Positions 51,936-60,434 of a DNA stretch of 64,000 nt are shown one piece after another. The DNA is from Actinoplanes sp. TBRC 11911. Lineage in GTDB: Bacteria > Actinomycetota > Actinomycetes > Mycobacteriales > Micromonosporaceae. The notes below the pieces were generated by a model that saw only the letters and a program-made list of their open reading frames with translations, was not told the DNA's origin and searched no databases. The position numbers and the translations under genes are program-made. The stretch covers positions 40,586-104,585 of the forward strand of contig NZ_JABBNC010000038.1 of NCBI RefSeq assembly GCF_012933445.1. Direction: 5' to 3'. The number at the start of each line of letters is the position of its first letter. Position 1 is the stretch's first letter.

Positions 51936-52805
51936 GTGCACAGCCATCACAACGGCCTCAAGACGGCCGCTCTGTTGGGTCTGCTCTCGGCGTTGATCCT
52001 GGCACTGGGCTACGCGTTCGGTGGCAGCGGCGGTCTGATCTTCGCCGTCTTCCTCTCGCTGGCCTTGAACGCGGGCACCTACTTCTTCTCCGACAAGCTC
52101 GCGCTGCGTTCGATGCGCGCGCAGCCGGTGAGCGAGGCGGAGTTCCCCGCGCTGTACCAGATGGTCCGGGAGTTGTCCTCGTCCGCCGGGCAGCCGATGC
52201 CGAAGCTGTACGTCTCGCCGACGATGCAGCCGAACGCGTTCGCGACCGGGCGCAACCCGCAGCACGCCGCCGTCGCGGTGACGCAGGGCATCACGCAGAT
52301 CCTCGACCAGCGTGAGTTGCGGGCCGTGATCGGTCACGAGCTCAGCCACGTCTACAACCGGGACATTCTGATCTCGAGCGTGGCGGGCGCGCTGGCCGGC
52401 ATCATCACCAGCCTCGCGCACCTGGCGATCTTCCTGCCGCTCGGCGGGGGCGACGATGACGACCGGAACCCGGCCGCGTTCCTGGCGATGCTGATTCTCG
52501 GCCCGCTGGCCGCGATGATCATCCAGATGGCGATCAGCCGGAGCCGCGAATACCAGGCGGACGCCGACGGTGCCAAGCTCAGCGGTGACCCGCTGGCGCT
52601 GGCCAGTGCCCTGGAGAAGATCTCCTACGGTGCGCAGCGGATGCCGCTTCCGGCGCAGGGTCAGCTGACCAGTTCGGCGCACCTGATGATCGCGAACCCG
52701 TTCCGCGCGGGTGGCATCTCGTCGCTGTTCTCCACGCACCCGCCGATGGAGCAGCGCATCGCCCGGCTGCGCGAGCAGGCCGGCGCGATCCAGTATCGTC
52801 GCTGA
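51936..52805 (+). CDS. htpX: Membrane zinc metalloprotease HtpX
   Basis: The protein is 289 residues from GTG 51936, which has AAGGAG five bases upstream. It has two N-terminal membrane helices, the zinc-binding HELSH motif at about residue 135, two further helices, and the third ligand glutamate in SREYQADADG. HtpX degrades misfolded membrane proteins under envelope stress. A terminator-like hairpin (52820-52849) follows. Confidence 0.95.
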   Translation: MHSHHNGLKTAALLGLLSALILALGYAFGGSGGLIFAVFLSLALNAGTYFFSDKLALRSMRAQPVSEAEFPALYQMVRELSSSAGQPMPKLYVSPTMQPNAFATGRNPQHAAVAVTQGITQILDQRELRAVIGHELSHVYNRDILISSVAGALAGIITSLAHLAIFLPLGGGDDDDRNPAAFLAMLILGPLAAMIIQMAISRSREYQADADGAKLSGDPLALASALEKISYGAQRMPLPAQGQLTSSAHLMIANPFRAGGISSLFSTHPPMEQRIARLREQAGAIQYRR

Positions 52806-52819
52806 TCTCATTGATCTCG

Positions 52820-52849
52820 TGAGGGGTCGCCCGGCCGGGCGGCCCCTCA
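52820..52849 (+). terminator. Terminator-like hairpin after htpX
   Basis: The stem TGAGGGG-TCGCCC with its complement (one G-T pair) closes a GGCC loop 14 bases past the htpX stop. No long T run follows. Confidence 0.65.
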
Positions 52850-52870
52850 TCACTGTGCGGGGAGTCTGCG

Positions 52871-54178
52871 GTGCGTCACTATCTCGACGTATGGCGGATG
52901 CCCGGCGGGCGGACCCTGCTGAGCATCGGGATTCTGGCGCGTCTCGGCATCGGCATGGTCCCGTTGGCCTTGCTGCTTCTGGTGGAGCAGACCACCGGCC
53001 GGTACGCCCTGGCGGGGCTCGCCGGCGGGGTCTATGCCGTGGCTGGGGCGTTGGTCAGCCCCGTCGCCGGACGATTATCGGACCGGATCGGCCCGTCCCC
53101 CGTTCTGCTCGTGACCGGGGTGGTGCATCCGTTCGCGGTGGGCGGGCTGGTGCTGGCCGGTGAGTCGCTGCCGTGGATCTTCGTGCTGACGTCGGTCGCC
53201 GGGGCCAGCTATCCGCCGACCAGTTCCGCGGTCCGGCGTGCCTGGTCCGACCTGACCGGGCCGGGCAGCGGGTATCACGCCCTTCGCGGTGCGGCGGTGG
53301 CCGCCGAGACGTCACTGTTCGAGCTCGTGTTCGTGGCCGGGCCGATCCTGGTGGCGGTGTTCGTGGTGCTTCCGGGTGGGCCCGCGTCGGCTCTCGTCAG
53401 TGCGGCCGTCGTGACCCTGGTGGGCACGCTGTGGGTGGCTCGGTTGCCGGTGATGCGGCATCGGGTTCGGTCCGCTGCGCACACCGCGGCGCGTGGGCTG
53501 GGGCCGTTGACGGCGCCCGGCTTCGCGGCCCTGATGGTGGGGGCGCTCGCGCTCGGCCTCTCGTTCGGGGCGGCCGGGGTGATCGTTCCGGCGTACGCGA
53601 CGCAGCACGGTGCCGGGGAAGGGCTGGGCGGCGTACTGCTGGGAATCTGGGGAGTGGGCAGTGCCTCCGGTGGCATCTGGTTCGGTACGCGGCGGCCCTC
53701 GATGCCGTTGCCGCGGCAGTTCGGGCTGTTGCTGGCGGCGGTGGCGCTCAGTTTTCTGGTGCTCGCGTTCATGCCGTCGCCGCTGTACCTCGGGGTGGCG
53801 CTGGTGATCGGCGGCGCGACCATCGCCCCGGCGCTGACGGTGACCAACAACCTGGTGTCGCGCCTGGCGCCGCCCGGGATGGTGAACGAGGCGTACACGT
53901 GGGGGGTGACCGTCTCGGTCGGGGCGAGCGCGGCGGGCGGTGCGATCGCGGGGTCGATCGTCGATCGGCCGGGCGGGTTGCCGTGGGCGTTCGTGTTCCC
54001 GGCCGCGGTGCTGATGGCAGCCGGGCTGCTCGCGCTGGTGCCGGGCGGGCCGGTCAGCCGGGCCGACCGGATGGCGACGGACCGGCTCCGGGAGGCCGTG
54101 CTCGCCGGCGACGGTGCGCCCGAAGCCGTCGCGGGATCAGGGAAAACCCCTCTCCCCACGGGCGAGCACCTCGGTTAG
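52871..54178 (+). CDS. MFS transporter
   Basis: The protein is 435 residues from GTG 52871 (MRHYLDVWRMPGGRTLLSIG) with about twelve membrane helices. The loop between helices 2 and 3 has the MFS A-like motif GRLSDRIGPSP. The C-terminal 35 residues are cytoplasmic and polar. This fits an exporter of the major facilitator superfamily. The substrate cannot be predicted. Confidence 0.88.
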   Translation: MRHYLDVWRMPGGRTLLSIGILARLGIGMVPLALLLLVEQTTGRYALAGLAGGVYAVAGALVSPVAGRLSDRIGPSPVLLVTGVVHPFAVGGLVLAGESLPWIFVLTSVAGASYPPTSSAVRRAWSDLTGPGSGYHALRGAAVAAETSLFELVFVAGPILVAVFVVLPGGPASALVSAAVVTLVGTLWVARLPVMRHRVRSAAHTAARGLGPLTAPGFAALMVGALALGLSFGAAGVIVPAYATQHGAGEGLGGVLLGIWGVGSASGGIWFGTRRPSMPLPRQFGLLLAAVALSFLVLAFMPSPLYLGVALVIGGATIAPALTVTNNLVSRLAPPGMVNEAYTWGVTVSVGASAAGGAIAGSIVDRPGGLPWAFVFPAAVLMAAGLLALVPGGPVSRADRMATDRLREAVLAGDGAPEAVAGSGKTPLPTGEHLG

Positions 54179-54217
54179 CCTCGGGTTCGGGGCCCGCATG
54201 CGTGGTGAGGAGTGTCG

Positions 54218-54664
54218 ATGCCGAGGGAAGTCAGGACCGACGTCGAGACGCTCCGCGCCGCCGACATCGACCGGCAGAAGATCGCCGAACAACTCAAGGC
54301 GGCGCTCGACGAGGGGCGGCTTTCGCTTCACGAGTACGACGATCGGGTGCGCGAGGCGTACGGGGCGAGCACGTACAAGGAGTTGCTCCTGCTCGTGAGC
54401 GATCTGCCCAGGCCGGGGTTGAGCGCCGAGGAGGTGCGGGCGGAGGCGCGCCGCAAGGCGAGGAAGCTGCCGACCGCGATCATGGTGCTGTGGACGATCT
54501 GGTCGGCGTTCGCGGCGGTCAACCTGGTCGTCTTCGGCATTTTGGTGGCCACGGTGGACAGTTACATCTATCCGTGGCCCGTTTGGTTGCTGGTGCCGGC
54601 GGCAGCGCTCGGCGTGGCGACCCTGGGGACACAGACAATCCGGGCGCAACAGAGGCGGCGCTGA
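54218..54664 (+). CDS. DUF1707 domain membrane protein (third copy)
   Basis: The protein is 148 residues from ATG 54218, which has GGAG five bases upstream. GTG 54212 is two codons earlier. The DUF1707 domain reads LRAADIDRQKIAEQLKAALD and SLHEYDDRVREAYGAST. Two membrane helices follow. It is related to the tandem pair at 5851-6967 but lies 48 kb away and next to an MFS gene. Confidence 0.82.
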   Translation: MPREVRTDVETLRAADIDRQKIAEQLKAALDEGRLSLHEYDDRVREAYGASTYKELLLLVSDLPRPGLSAEEVRAEARRKARKLPTAIMVLWTIWSAFAAVNLVVFGILVATVDSYIYPWPVWLLVPAAALGVATLGTQTIRAQQRRR

Positions 54665-54678
54665 CCGCCACGCCGCCC

Positions 54679-55170
54679 TCAGGAAGTCACGAGCTGGCGG
54701 ACCACGGTCTCCGCCTTCTGGTACACCTCACGCCGAGACGATGCGAGGTCCTCGCGGAGGACGAGCGTCAAAGACTCGGACACGAACTCAAGAAGCGGCT
54801 TGAGGATTTCAGCCTGGTGCAGGCCGGCCGGAATGTTCCACTCGCGTTCGAACACGAGCCGATTCAGGTTTGCCACCCCGACGGTGGCAAAGCGCGATCG
54901 CGTGGACCGAAACACAATGCCGTCCAGGAGCCCCGGGCCCTCGTCATCTTCGACATTTTGTTCGTCTTCAGGAGCCAGCGGCACGTACAGCCAGAAGGAG
55001 ATGTCTCCGGTATAGCCCACAGCGCGCCAGAACATGTGCGTTTCACCCAAGCTTCGGAAAACTCCGAGAGTTGGCACGCCGTTGTAGCGGTCGTAAATCT
55101 CCAGTTCCTCGATGGCCGCGAGCGGAGCCCAAGCCAGGTTCCCGAGCTCCGGTACCACACCACTACTCAT
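54679..55170 (-). CDS. Hypothetical protein, second gene of a two-gene operon
   Basis: The 163-residue soluble protein begins MSSGVVPELGNLAWAPLAAI and has aromatic-rich beta-type segments (DISFWLYVPLAPEDEQNVED) and a helical C-terminus. Its ATG shares one base with the stop of the upstream gene, so expression is coupled. I recognise no family. It has lower GC than the core genes, which suggests acquisition. Confidence 0.65.
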   Translation of the reverse strand: MSSGVVPELGNLAWAPLAAIEELEIYDRYNGVPTLGVFRSLGETHMFWRAVGYTGDISFWLYVPLAPEDEQNVEDDEGPGLLDGIVFRSTRSRFATVGVANLNRLVFEREWNIPAGLHQAEILKPLLEFVSESLTLVLREDLASSRREVYQKAETVVRQLVTS

Positions 55171-55553
55171 CAGTCCTCCTCAGCGCAAGTGAAGCACTGG
55201 TCAAAGGATGAAGCCATGGCCTGGTCCCACTCCTTGAGACCCTGAGCGTCGCTGGGCGGGAAGACCGAGACATGCAGCGCGTTTCCGCGGGTGGGCGAGT
55301 GCTGGACGTCGAAGTCCGCCTTCCGTAACTGACCAACCGTCGTATACCGGGCGGCTGCCCACGGGGGCGCTGTCTTGGTGACAAGGAGCGCGGCAGCCAT
55401 CGGTGTCTGACGCCCCAAGATCAAAGACATCTCGATCTCACCTCTCTCCACCCGCAATGCGTTGCGGAATTCCTCACCTTCCTCCCCAAATTGCGTCAGC
55501 TCAAGATCGTCGGACAAATCCTGAACCGCGGCGACGCTGCCCTTACTCGGCAC
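55170..55553 (-). CDS. Hypothetical protein, first gene of a two-gene operon
   Basis: The 127-residue protein has an acidic N-terminus, a central hydrophobic-aromatic segment (PMAAALLVTKTAPPWAAARY) and a C-terminus ending DQCFTCAEED. The CxxC near the end could bind metal or form a disulfide. It overlaps the next gene by one base (TGATG). The pair has no recognisable homologue family and could be an accessory or toxin-antitoxin-type module, which is speculation. Confidence 0.6.
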   Translation of the reverse strand: MPSKGSVAAVQDLSDDLELTQFGEEGEEFRNALRVERGEIEMSLILGRQTPMAAALLVTKTAPPWAAARYTTVGQLRKADFDVQHSPTRGNALHVSVFPPSDAQGLKEWDQAMASSFDQCFTCAEED

Positions 55554-55901
55554 ACCTCACCTCTACTGTCCCATCGGCAACTAGTCGCACGAAGTTACCG
55601 AAACAAGCCACGGAGTGAGTGTCCGGTTTTTGACACTGCACGGTATTCCGATTTCCTTGGCCTACGGGCGCCGCGGAGGCTCACACGCACTGATGGCACA
55701 TCAGTGGTGGGCCGAATACGAATTCGTGGCGGACCGCACGTCATCGGTTAAGCACGGCACCCCGTGCGTAGAGTGCGCGGAGATGGAGGCCCGGAGCACT
55801 ACGACTGCTTCGGGCCTCCGTCTTGACCACGGGCGTATCTGCCATCCGCCGCGCTGTCTGGTCGCCTAAGTGCCAACCAAGGTGACCCACTAGCAACCTG
55901 C
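55554..55901. other. Intergenic region
   Basis: No gene is supported. An 84-codon plus-strand frame at 55615 lacks good starts and family features. A strong hairpin (55795-55829) occupies the middle. Confidence 0.45.
55795..55829. terminator. Terminator-like hairpin
   Basis: The 14-bp stem GGAGGCCCGGAGCA with its complement (one G-T pair) and a 7-base loop is followed by GTCTTG on the plus strand. It isolates the GntR gene from upstream transcription. Confidence 0.6.
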
Positions 55902-55936
55902 CATAGCTAGCTTTGGCTAGTCAAGAGCTAGCTATG
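55902..55936. promoter_or_regulatory. Inverted repeat upstream of the GntR gene (candidate operator)
   Basis: The arms CATAGCTAGC (55902-55911) and GCTAGCTATG (55927-55936) are perfect complements with a 15-base centre that contains another GGCTAG. The position just before a GntR regulator fits an autoregulatory operator. Confidence 0.55.
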
Positions 55937-55972
55937 GGTGATCTACTCGGGAGGCCAACCGAGGAGACCATC

Positions 55973-56203
55973 GTGCCGCCGCGTTACCGATACGAAGAGA
56001 TCGCCGACGACCTGCAAAAGCGGATCGAGGCCGGCGAGTTCCCGCCCGGCGCCCGCTTGCCGAGTCGACGAGAGCTGACCGCCCACTATGAGGTGACGGC
56101 GCCGGTCATCGACCGGGCAATGCAGATCCTCCGGGTCAAGGGCATCACAGAAACGCTCGCCGGTGTCGGCGTGTACGTCCGCGACGCGTCCGAAGGTTCC
56201 TAG
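55973..56203 (+). CDS. Short GntR-family winged-helix regulator
   Basis: The protein is 76 residues from GTG 55973, with GAGGAG six bases upstream. An upstream TTG at 55913 is possible but lies inside the candidate operator. The DNA-binding domain is complete (YEEIADDLQKRIEAGEFPPG, LPSRRELTAHYEV). No effector domain follows, so the protein is shorter than classic GntR regulators. Such mini-GntR proteins are frequent on actinobacterial integrative elements. Confidence 0.82.
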   Translation: MPPRYRYEEIADDLQKRIEAGEFPPGARLPSRRELTAHYEVTAPVIDRAMQILRVKGITETLAGVGVYVRDASEGS

Positions 56204-56290
56204 GGTGGCGCCGCCGTAACGTGCTGGTCAGGTGTGCAGGCTTGTTGGCTGAGTAGGCCGAGGCCGCCATCGAGAAGACGAGTGTCGACG

Positions 56291-56686
56291 CTAGCGCCGG
56301 ATACGGATCACCCGCCGTGCGCCACTTCTGCGTGAAGATCGAGTGAGCCACTCTGAGATTCGCGGCCGTCGGCGGAAGAGATCCCGGAAGCCCACGATCG
56401 TGGCAGCCGACCTGATCTCAGTGATCGGCAGATCCGGCACCAGCTCTTGCTCGAGACGCGCGAAGGCGTCCCGGGCTGTCAGCGCTCCGGCCACGACCAA
56501 CGGAACAGCCAACGCGGTGGCAAGAAGAAACCAACTGCTCAGGTCGGCGTAGGCCACGGTCAGTCCCGAGACGGCAAGCCAGGCGAAGCCACCTAGATAG
56601 AGCCGGGCTGCCCGAAGCACTTGCGGATAGGCGTCCGCGTGCCGGACCATGTCCCACCCTTGATACGGCTGTTTACCGACCGTCAT
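56291..56686 (-). CDS. Hypothetical two-helix membrane protein
   Basis: The protein is 131 residues from ATG 56686 (MTVGKQPYQGWDMVRHADAY). GTG 56722 is an alternative. Neither has a clear ribosome binding site. Two adjacent helices (GGFAWLAVSGLTVAYADL, WFLLATALAVPLVVAGAL) are followed by a basic, Arg-rich cytoplasmic tail. No family is recognised. Confidence 0.5.
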   Translation of the reverse strand: MTVGKQPYQGWDMVRHADAYPQVLRAARLYLGGFAWLAVSGLTVAYADLSSWFLLATALAVPLVVAGALTARDAFARLEQELVPDLPITEIRSAATIVGFRDLFRRRPRISEWLTRSSRRSGARRVIRIRR

Positions 56687-57093
56687 GCCGTGTCCAAATC
56701 TCGGGCCGATCAAATCCTGCACATTGAAGCAGGGCGACGCTCATAGTCGTCGCGACGATGTAAGCCCTTCGGTCGAGCGCGAACCTCTAGACGCGAGTCA
56801 GTTGGCCGTACGCGATCACCGATCTGATCGCCGTCCGTCCGCCAGCCCCCGCCACCCCCGTCTCATATATCCGACATTTCCTGAAATCCGTCGTATCGGC
56901 TGGGCCGCTGGACGGGTCGGCTCGGCGTGCGGCCGCGCGGCGCTTCCATTCCGTGGGACGGGAGACCGCCTGCTGAGACCGGCGCCCGCATCATGGACCC
57001 ATCGTCCGCGATGTGGGACTAACGTCCACTGTAGAGAGTATCTTTGTCATGTAACGAGGCTTTCGTCCGGCAGATTTTTCCGGCCGAATGTGA

Positions 57094-57338
57094 ACCTTGG
57101 AGAGTTATGGCTCGTATGGGCCTGCGAAAAAATAACTCGTAGTTTCGCGTTTTGTACCGATTTATCCCATTGCGGCTGGCTGACCAGCGGCTTTGTCGGA
57201 AGTCATCTGTCCAGTGAAGACGTCCAGGCTTGGCGAACGCGCAGGTAACGAAGCTGCCTTAGCAGATCGAATGGCCGAAATCAGCAACACGCCGAGTTAA
57301 TTCCGTACGCGCACTATGTGGGCACAACCCTCCAAGGT
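57094..57338. mobile_element. MITE-like element with terminal inverted repeats (245 bp)
   Basis: The left end (57094 onward, ACCTTGGAGAGTTATGGCTC) is an imperfect inverted copy of the right end (57315-57338, ending CTCCAAGGT). The flanks TGA and TCA are complementary, as are CGAG and CTCG at the 49.8-kb copy. The interior is AT-richer and has no full gene. A short frame ending ADRMAEISNTPS may be a remnant of a mobility gene. Confidence 0.6.
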
Positions 57339-57423
57339 TCAGAAAAATCCACGATGTGACCGCAGCGTCCCACATAGCGGGACCGCCCAGCCACGAACTG
57401 CCACAGCGCCTCAGCTCTGGCAC

Positions 57424-57452
57424 CACCGCAGCACCGCAGCACCGCAGCACCG
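57424..57452. repeat. Short tandem repeat, unit CAGCACCG
   Basis: Three perfect 8-base units (57429-57452) preceded by a partial unit (57424-57428). Confidence 0.85.
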
Positions 57453-57498
57453 TGACCAGATCACTCACCGCCTACCACCACGGTTAGGACCTACTCGT

Positions 57499-58965
57499 CT
57501 AGGTCAAGGCTCCGAAAAGGATCTGGGGGGCGAAACCCAACACCACCGCCACCGCCGCGGCGCCGAGCAGGGCGGCAACCACTGGGCGGGTCACCTTGCG
57601 GGGCGGGTGGGTGGCCGCCTCCAGCAGCTCCGGGTCCGCCACGGCGATGCCCACCTGCGGCGGGGCCGAATACAGATTCGCCGCCACCCGCACGTAGTAC
57701 GCCAAGCCGATCACGGCGTTCAGGGCCACCACCCCGGCCAGCCAGCCCCATCCCTGGTCGATCAGCGCGTCCACCACCGTCACCTTGGCGAACAAACCGG
57801 CCAAGCCCGGTGGCAAGCCCGCCAAGCCGGCGAGAGCCAGCACCATCCCCGCACCCAGCCACGGTGACCGGCGGCCCGCGCCCCGGTACGCCAGGATGTC
57901 GCCGCCGTCGGCGCCCGGGGCACGCAGGGCCGTCACCACGCCGAACGCCAAGAACTCCAGGACCATGAAGAAGACCGCGTACGCCGCGGCGGCCTCGACG
58001 CCCGCCGCGCCCAGCGCCAGCGCCGCCAGGATGTAGCCGGCCTGGGCGATCGAGGACCAGGCCAGCAGGCGGACCATGCGGGTCTGGCGCAGCGCGACCA
58101 GGTTGCCGATCGTCATCGTCAGGACGGCCAGCACGGCGGTCACCACGTCGGCGTCCAGGCGGGACACGATCGCTGCCAGGGCCACGATGCCGCCCAGCTT
58201 CGAGGCGGTGGAGAGGTAGGTGGCGATCGGGAGCGGCGCACCCTCGTACGTGGGCGGCGCCCAGGCGTGCAACGGGACCGCGGCCACCTTGAAGGCGAAA
58301 CCGACCACCATCAGGCCGACCCCGGCGGCGGCCACCGGCGCGGTGACGCCCGAGCCGGGGACCAGGCGATCCAGGTGCAGGGCACCGGTCGCGGCGTAGT
58401 TGAGGGCCGCGCCCAGCAACGCGATCGCCGTGGACACGACGCTGATCAGCAGGAACGTCACCGACGCCGAGGCCGGTGCGGTCGAGACCCGCTCGCCGGG
58501 GGCGTAGCGGCGCAGGCCCACCAGGACGTACAGCGGCAGGGTCAGCGTCTCCAGGCCGACGATCAGGGTGATCAGGTCGCCGGCGTAGCCGATCACGACG
58601 CCGCCGGCCATCGAGCTGGCCAGCAGGAAGCAATACTCGCCGACGGGCGCGGTGCCGAGCCGCAGCGACGGGATCGACAAGGCCAGTACGCCGATGGTGA
58701 GCAGGGCGAACACCACGGCGGCGACCATCGCCAGCGGGCTCGGCACCCAGGAGCAGGCGCCGCCGCCGGGGAGGCAGAACGTGCCGGGCCGGTTGCCGCC
58801 GACCACGATCGCGCAGACGACCGTGGCGAGTCCACCCAGGACCAGCGAACCGTAGACCGCGCCGCGCCGGCCGATCAACAGGTCGGCCAGCAGGACCAGG
58901 ACGGCCGTGCCGGCGGCGGCGTACAACGGCAGCAGCGATATCTGGTCGATCGTCTGGGCGCTCAT
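57499..58965 (-). CDS. nuoN: NADH-quinone oxidoreductase subunit N
   Basis: The protein is 488 residues from ATG 58965 (MSAQTIDQISLLPLYAAAGT), whose start overlaps the nuoM stop as ATGA. It is a proton-pumping antiporter-like subunit with about fourteen membrane helices. The conserved helix-7/8 region (AFKVAAVPLHAWAPPTYEGA) holds the Lys and His of the proton path. It is the last gene of the nuo operon in this window. Confidence 0.95.
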   Translation of the reverse strand: MSAQTIDQISLLPLYAAAGTAVLVLLADLLIGRRGAVYGSLVLGGLATVVCAIVVGGNRPGTFCLPGGGACSWVPSPLAMVAAVVFALLTIGVLALSIPSLRLGTAPVGEYCFLLASSMAGGVVIGYAGDLITLIVGLETLTLPLYVLVGLRRYAPGERVSTAPASASVTFLLISVVSTAIALLGAALNYAATGALHLDRLVPGSGVTAPVAAAGVGLMVVGFAFKVAAVPLHAWAPPTYEGAPLPIATYLSTASKLGGIVALAAIVSRLDADVVTAVLAVLTMTIGNLVALRQTRMVRLLAWSSIAQAGYILAALALGAAGVEAAAAYAVFFMVLEFLAFGVVTALRAPGADGGDILAYRGAGRRSPWLGAGMVLALAGLAGLPPGLAGLFAKVTVVDALIDQGWGWLAGVVALNAVIGLAYYVRVAANLYSAPPQVGIAVADPELLEAATHPPRKVTRPVVAALLGAAAVAVVLGFAPQILFGALT

Positions 58966-60434
58966 CGCAGGACTCCGGTCAACGCTTGCATCGGGTCGGC
59001 GGTGGCGGCCAGGACCAGCGCCGGCACCAGGCCCACGGCCAGGACCAGGACGACGAGCGGGGCCCAGGCCGTCCACTCGGGTCCGGCGATCGCGGGACTC
59101 AGCTTGAGCACCACCGGGCCGGCCGGTCCGTGCGACACCTTGCGCAGCAGGCGCAGGAAGTACGCGGCGGTCAGCGCCCCGCCGACCGCGGCCAGCACGC
59201 CGAGCGTGGTCCACAGGCCGCCGCCCCGCTCGACCGAACCGACCACGGCGAACGCCTCACCCCAGAAGCCGGCCAGGCCGGGCAGGCCGAGCGAGGCGAT
59301 CGCGGCGAACCCGAGCAGGCCCGCCAGGCGCGGTGCGGTCTCGCGCAGACCGCCCAGGTCGGCCAGGTTGCCGGTGTGCGCGCGGTCCTTGAGCGCGCCG
59401 GCCAGGAAGAACAGCAGGCCGGTGATCAGGCCGTGGGCGATGTTGCCGAGCAGCGCGGCCTGCAGACCGGTGACGGTCAGGGTGGCGATGCCGAGCAGCA
59501 CGAAGCCCATGTGGCCGACGCTGGAGTACGCGATCAGCCGTTTCAGCTCGGTCTGCCGTAGACAGATCAGTGCGCCGGCCAGGATCGCGGCGGCGGCCAG
59601 GATGCCCAGCACCGGTGCGGCCCAGTGGGCGCCCAGCGGGGTGACGCCGACACCGATGCGGATCAGGCCGTATGTGCCCATCTTCAGCAGGACGCCGGCC
59701 AGGATCACCGAGCCGACCGTGGGAGCCTGGGTGTGCGCGTCGGGCAGCCACGTGTGCAGCGGCCAGAGCGGCGCCTTCACCGCGAACGCGACGGCGAACA
59801 GGGCGAACGCCGCGTACTGCGTAGATCTGCTCAGCCCGTTGCCGCCGGCCAGCTCGCCCATGTCGCCGGTGCCCGCGGCGACCGTCACGGTCAGCACGCC
59901 GAGCAGCAGTAACACCGAGCCGAACAAGGTGTAGAGCACGAACTTGCGCGCCGCCGGCCGTCGGTCCTCGCCGCCCCAGCCGGCTATCACGGCGTACATG
60001 GGAAGCAACACGACCTCGAAGAACAGGAAGAAAAGCACGAGGTCGAGGGCGAGGAAGGTGCCGAGGATGCCGACTTCCAAGACCAGGAGCAGGGCGGCCA
60101 GCGTACGTCCGGAGCCGCCCTCCGGCACATTCCAGACCGTGTACGCGCAGCAGAGCAACGTGAGCAGGGCGGTGAGTACGATCAGCGGGTAGGAGACGCC
60201 GTCCACGCCCAGGTGGAACTCGATGTTGAGCGCCGGCACCCAGGAGTGGTCGGTCTCGGTCCAGAAGCGCCCGTGGCCGCGGTCCAGGCCCAGCGGGAGC
60301 ACGACGAGCAGGTTGATCGCGGCGAAGACGGTGGCCACGATCCGGGCGCCGCGATCCGAGGCGTTCGGCAGCAGGGCGACCACTAACGCGCCGAGCGCCG
60401 GGACGACCAGCGCCGCGATCAACAGGCCGGTCAT
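58962..60434 (-). CDS. nuoM: NADH-quinone oxidoreductase subunit M
   Basis: The 490-residue antiporter-like subunit pumps protons. The conserved FAVKAPLWPLHTWLPDAHTQ holds the key lysine and histidine, and the Glu of helix 5 lies in FFEVVLLPMYAVIAGW. It overlaps nuoL and nuoN by four bases each. Confidence 0.96.
   Translation of the reverse strand: MTGLLIAALVVPALGALVVALLPNASDRGARIVATVFAAINLLVVLPLGLDRGHGRFWTETDHSWVPALNIEFHLGVDGVSYPLIVLTALLTLLCCAYTVWNVPEGGSGRTLAALLLVLEVGILGTFLALDLVLFFLFFEVVLLPMYAVIAGWGGEDRRPAARKFVLYTLFGSVLLLLGVLTVTVAAGTGDMGELAGGNGLSRSTQYAAFALFAVAFAVKAPLWPLHTWLPDAHTQAPTVGSVILAGVLLKMGTYGLIRIGVGVTPLGAHWAAPVLGILAAAAILAGALICLRQTELKRLIAYSSVGHMGFVLLGIATLTVTGLQAALLGNIAHGLITGLLFFLAGALKDRAHTGNLADLGGLRETAPRLAGLLGFAAIASLGLPGLAGFWGEAFAVVGSVERGGGLWTTLGVLAAVGGALTAAYFLRLLRKVSHGPAGPVVLKLSPAIAGPEWTAWAPLVVLVLAVGLVPALVLAATADPMQALTGVLR

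Larger units (their letters stand above)
56723..57498. other. Variable region without a confident gene
   Basis: About 775 bases between the hypothetical membrane gene and nuoN hold no supported gene. It contains the 245-bp inverted-repeat element (57094-57338) and a short tandem repeat near 57424. GC content drops inside the element. Confidence 0.5.

Noticed and set aside
51810..52853. N-terminal extension of the acetyltransferase frame, antisense to htpX
   Set aside because: The extension is out-of-frame antisense to htpX. The true start at 51809 has a clear ribosome binding site.
53173..55245. Plus-strand frame of 690 codons over the MFS and downstream genes
   Set aside because: It crosses several real genes in other frames and is Arg/Gly-rich, as expected of an out-of-frame shadow.
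55615..55869. 84-codon plus-strand frame with CxxC
   Set aside because: It overlaps a terminator hairpin, has no credible start signal and no recognisable family.
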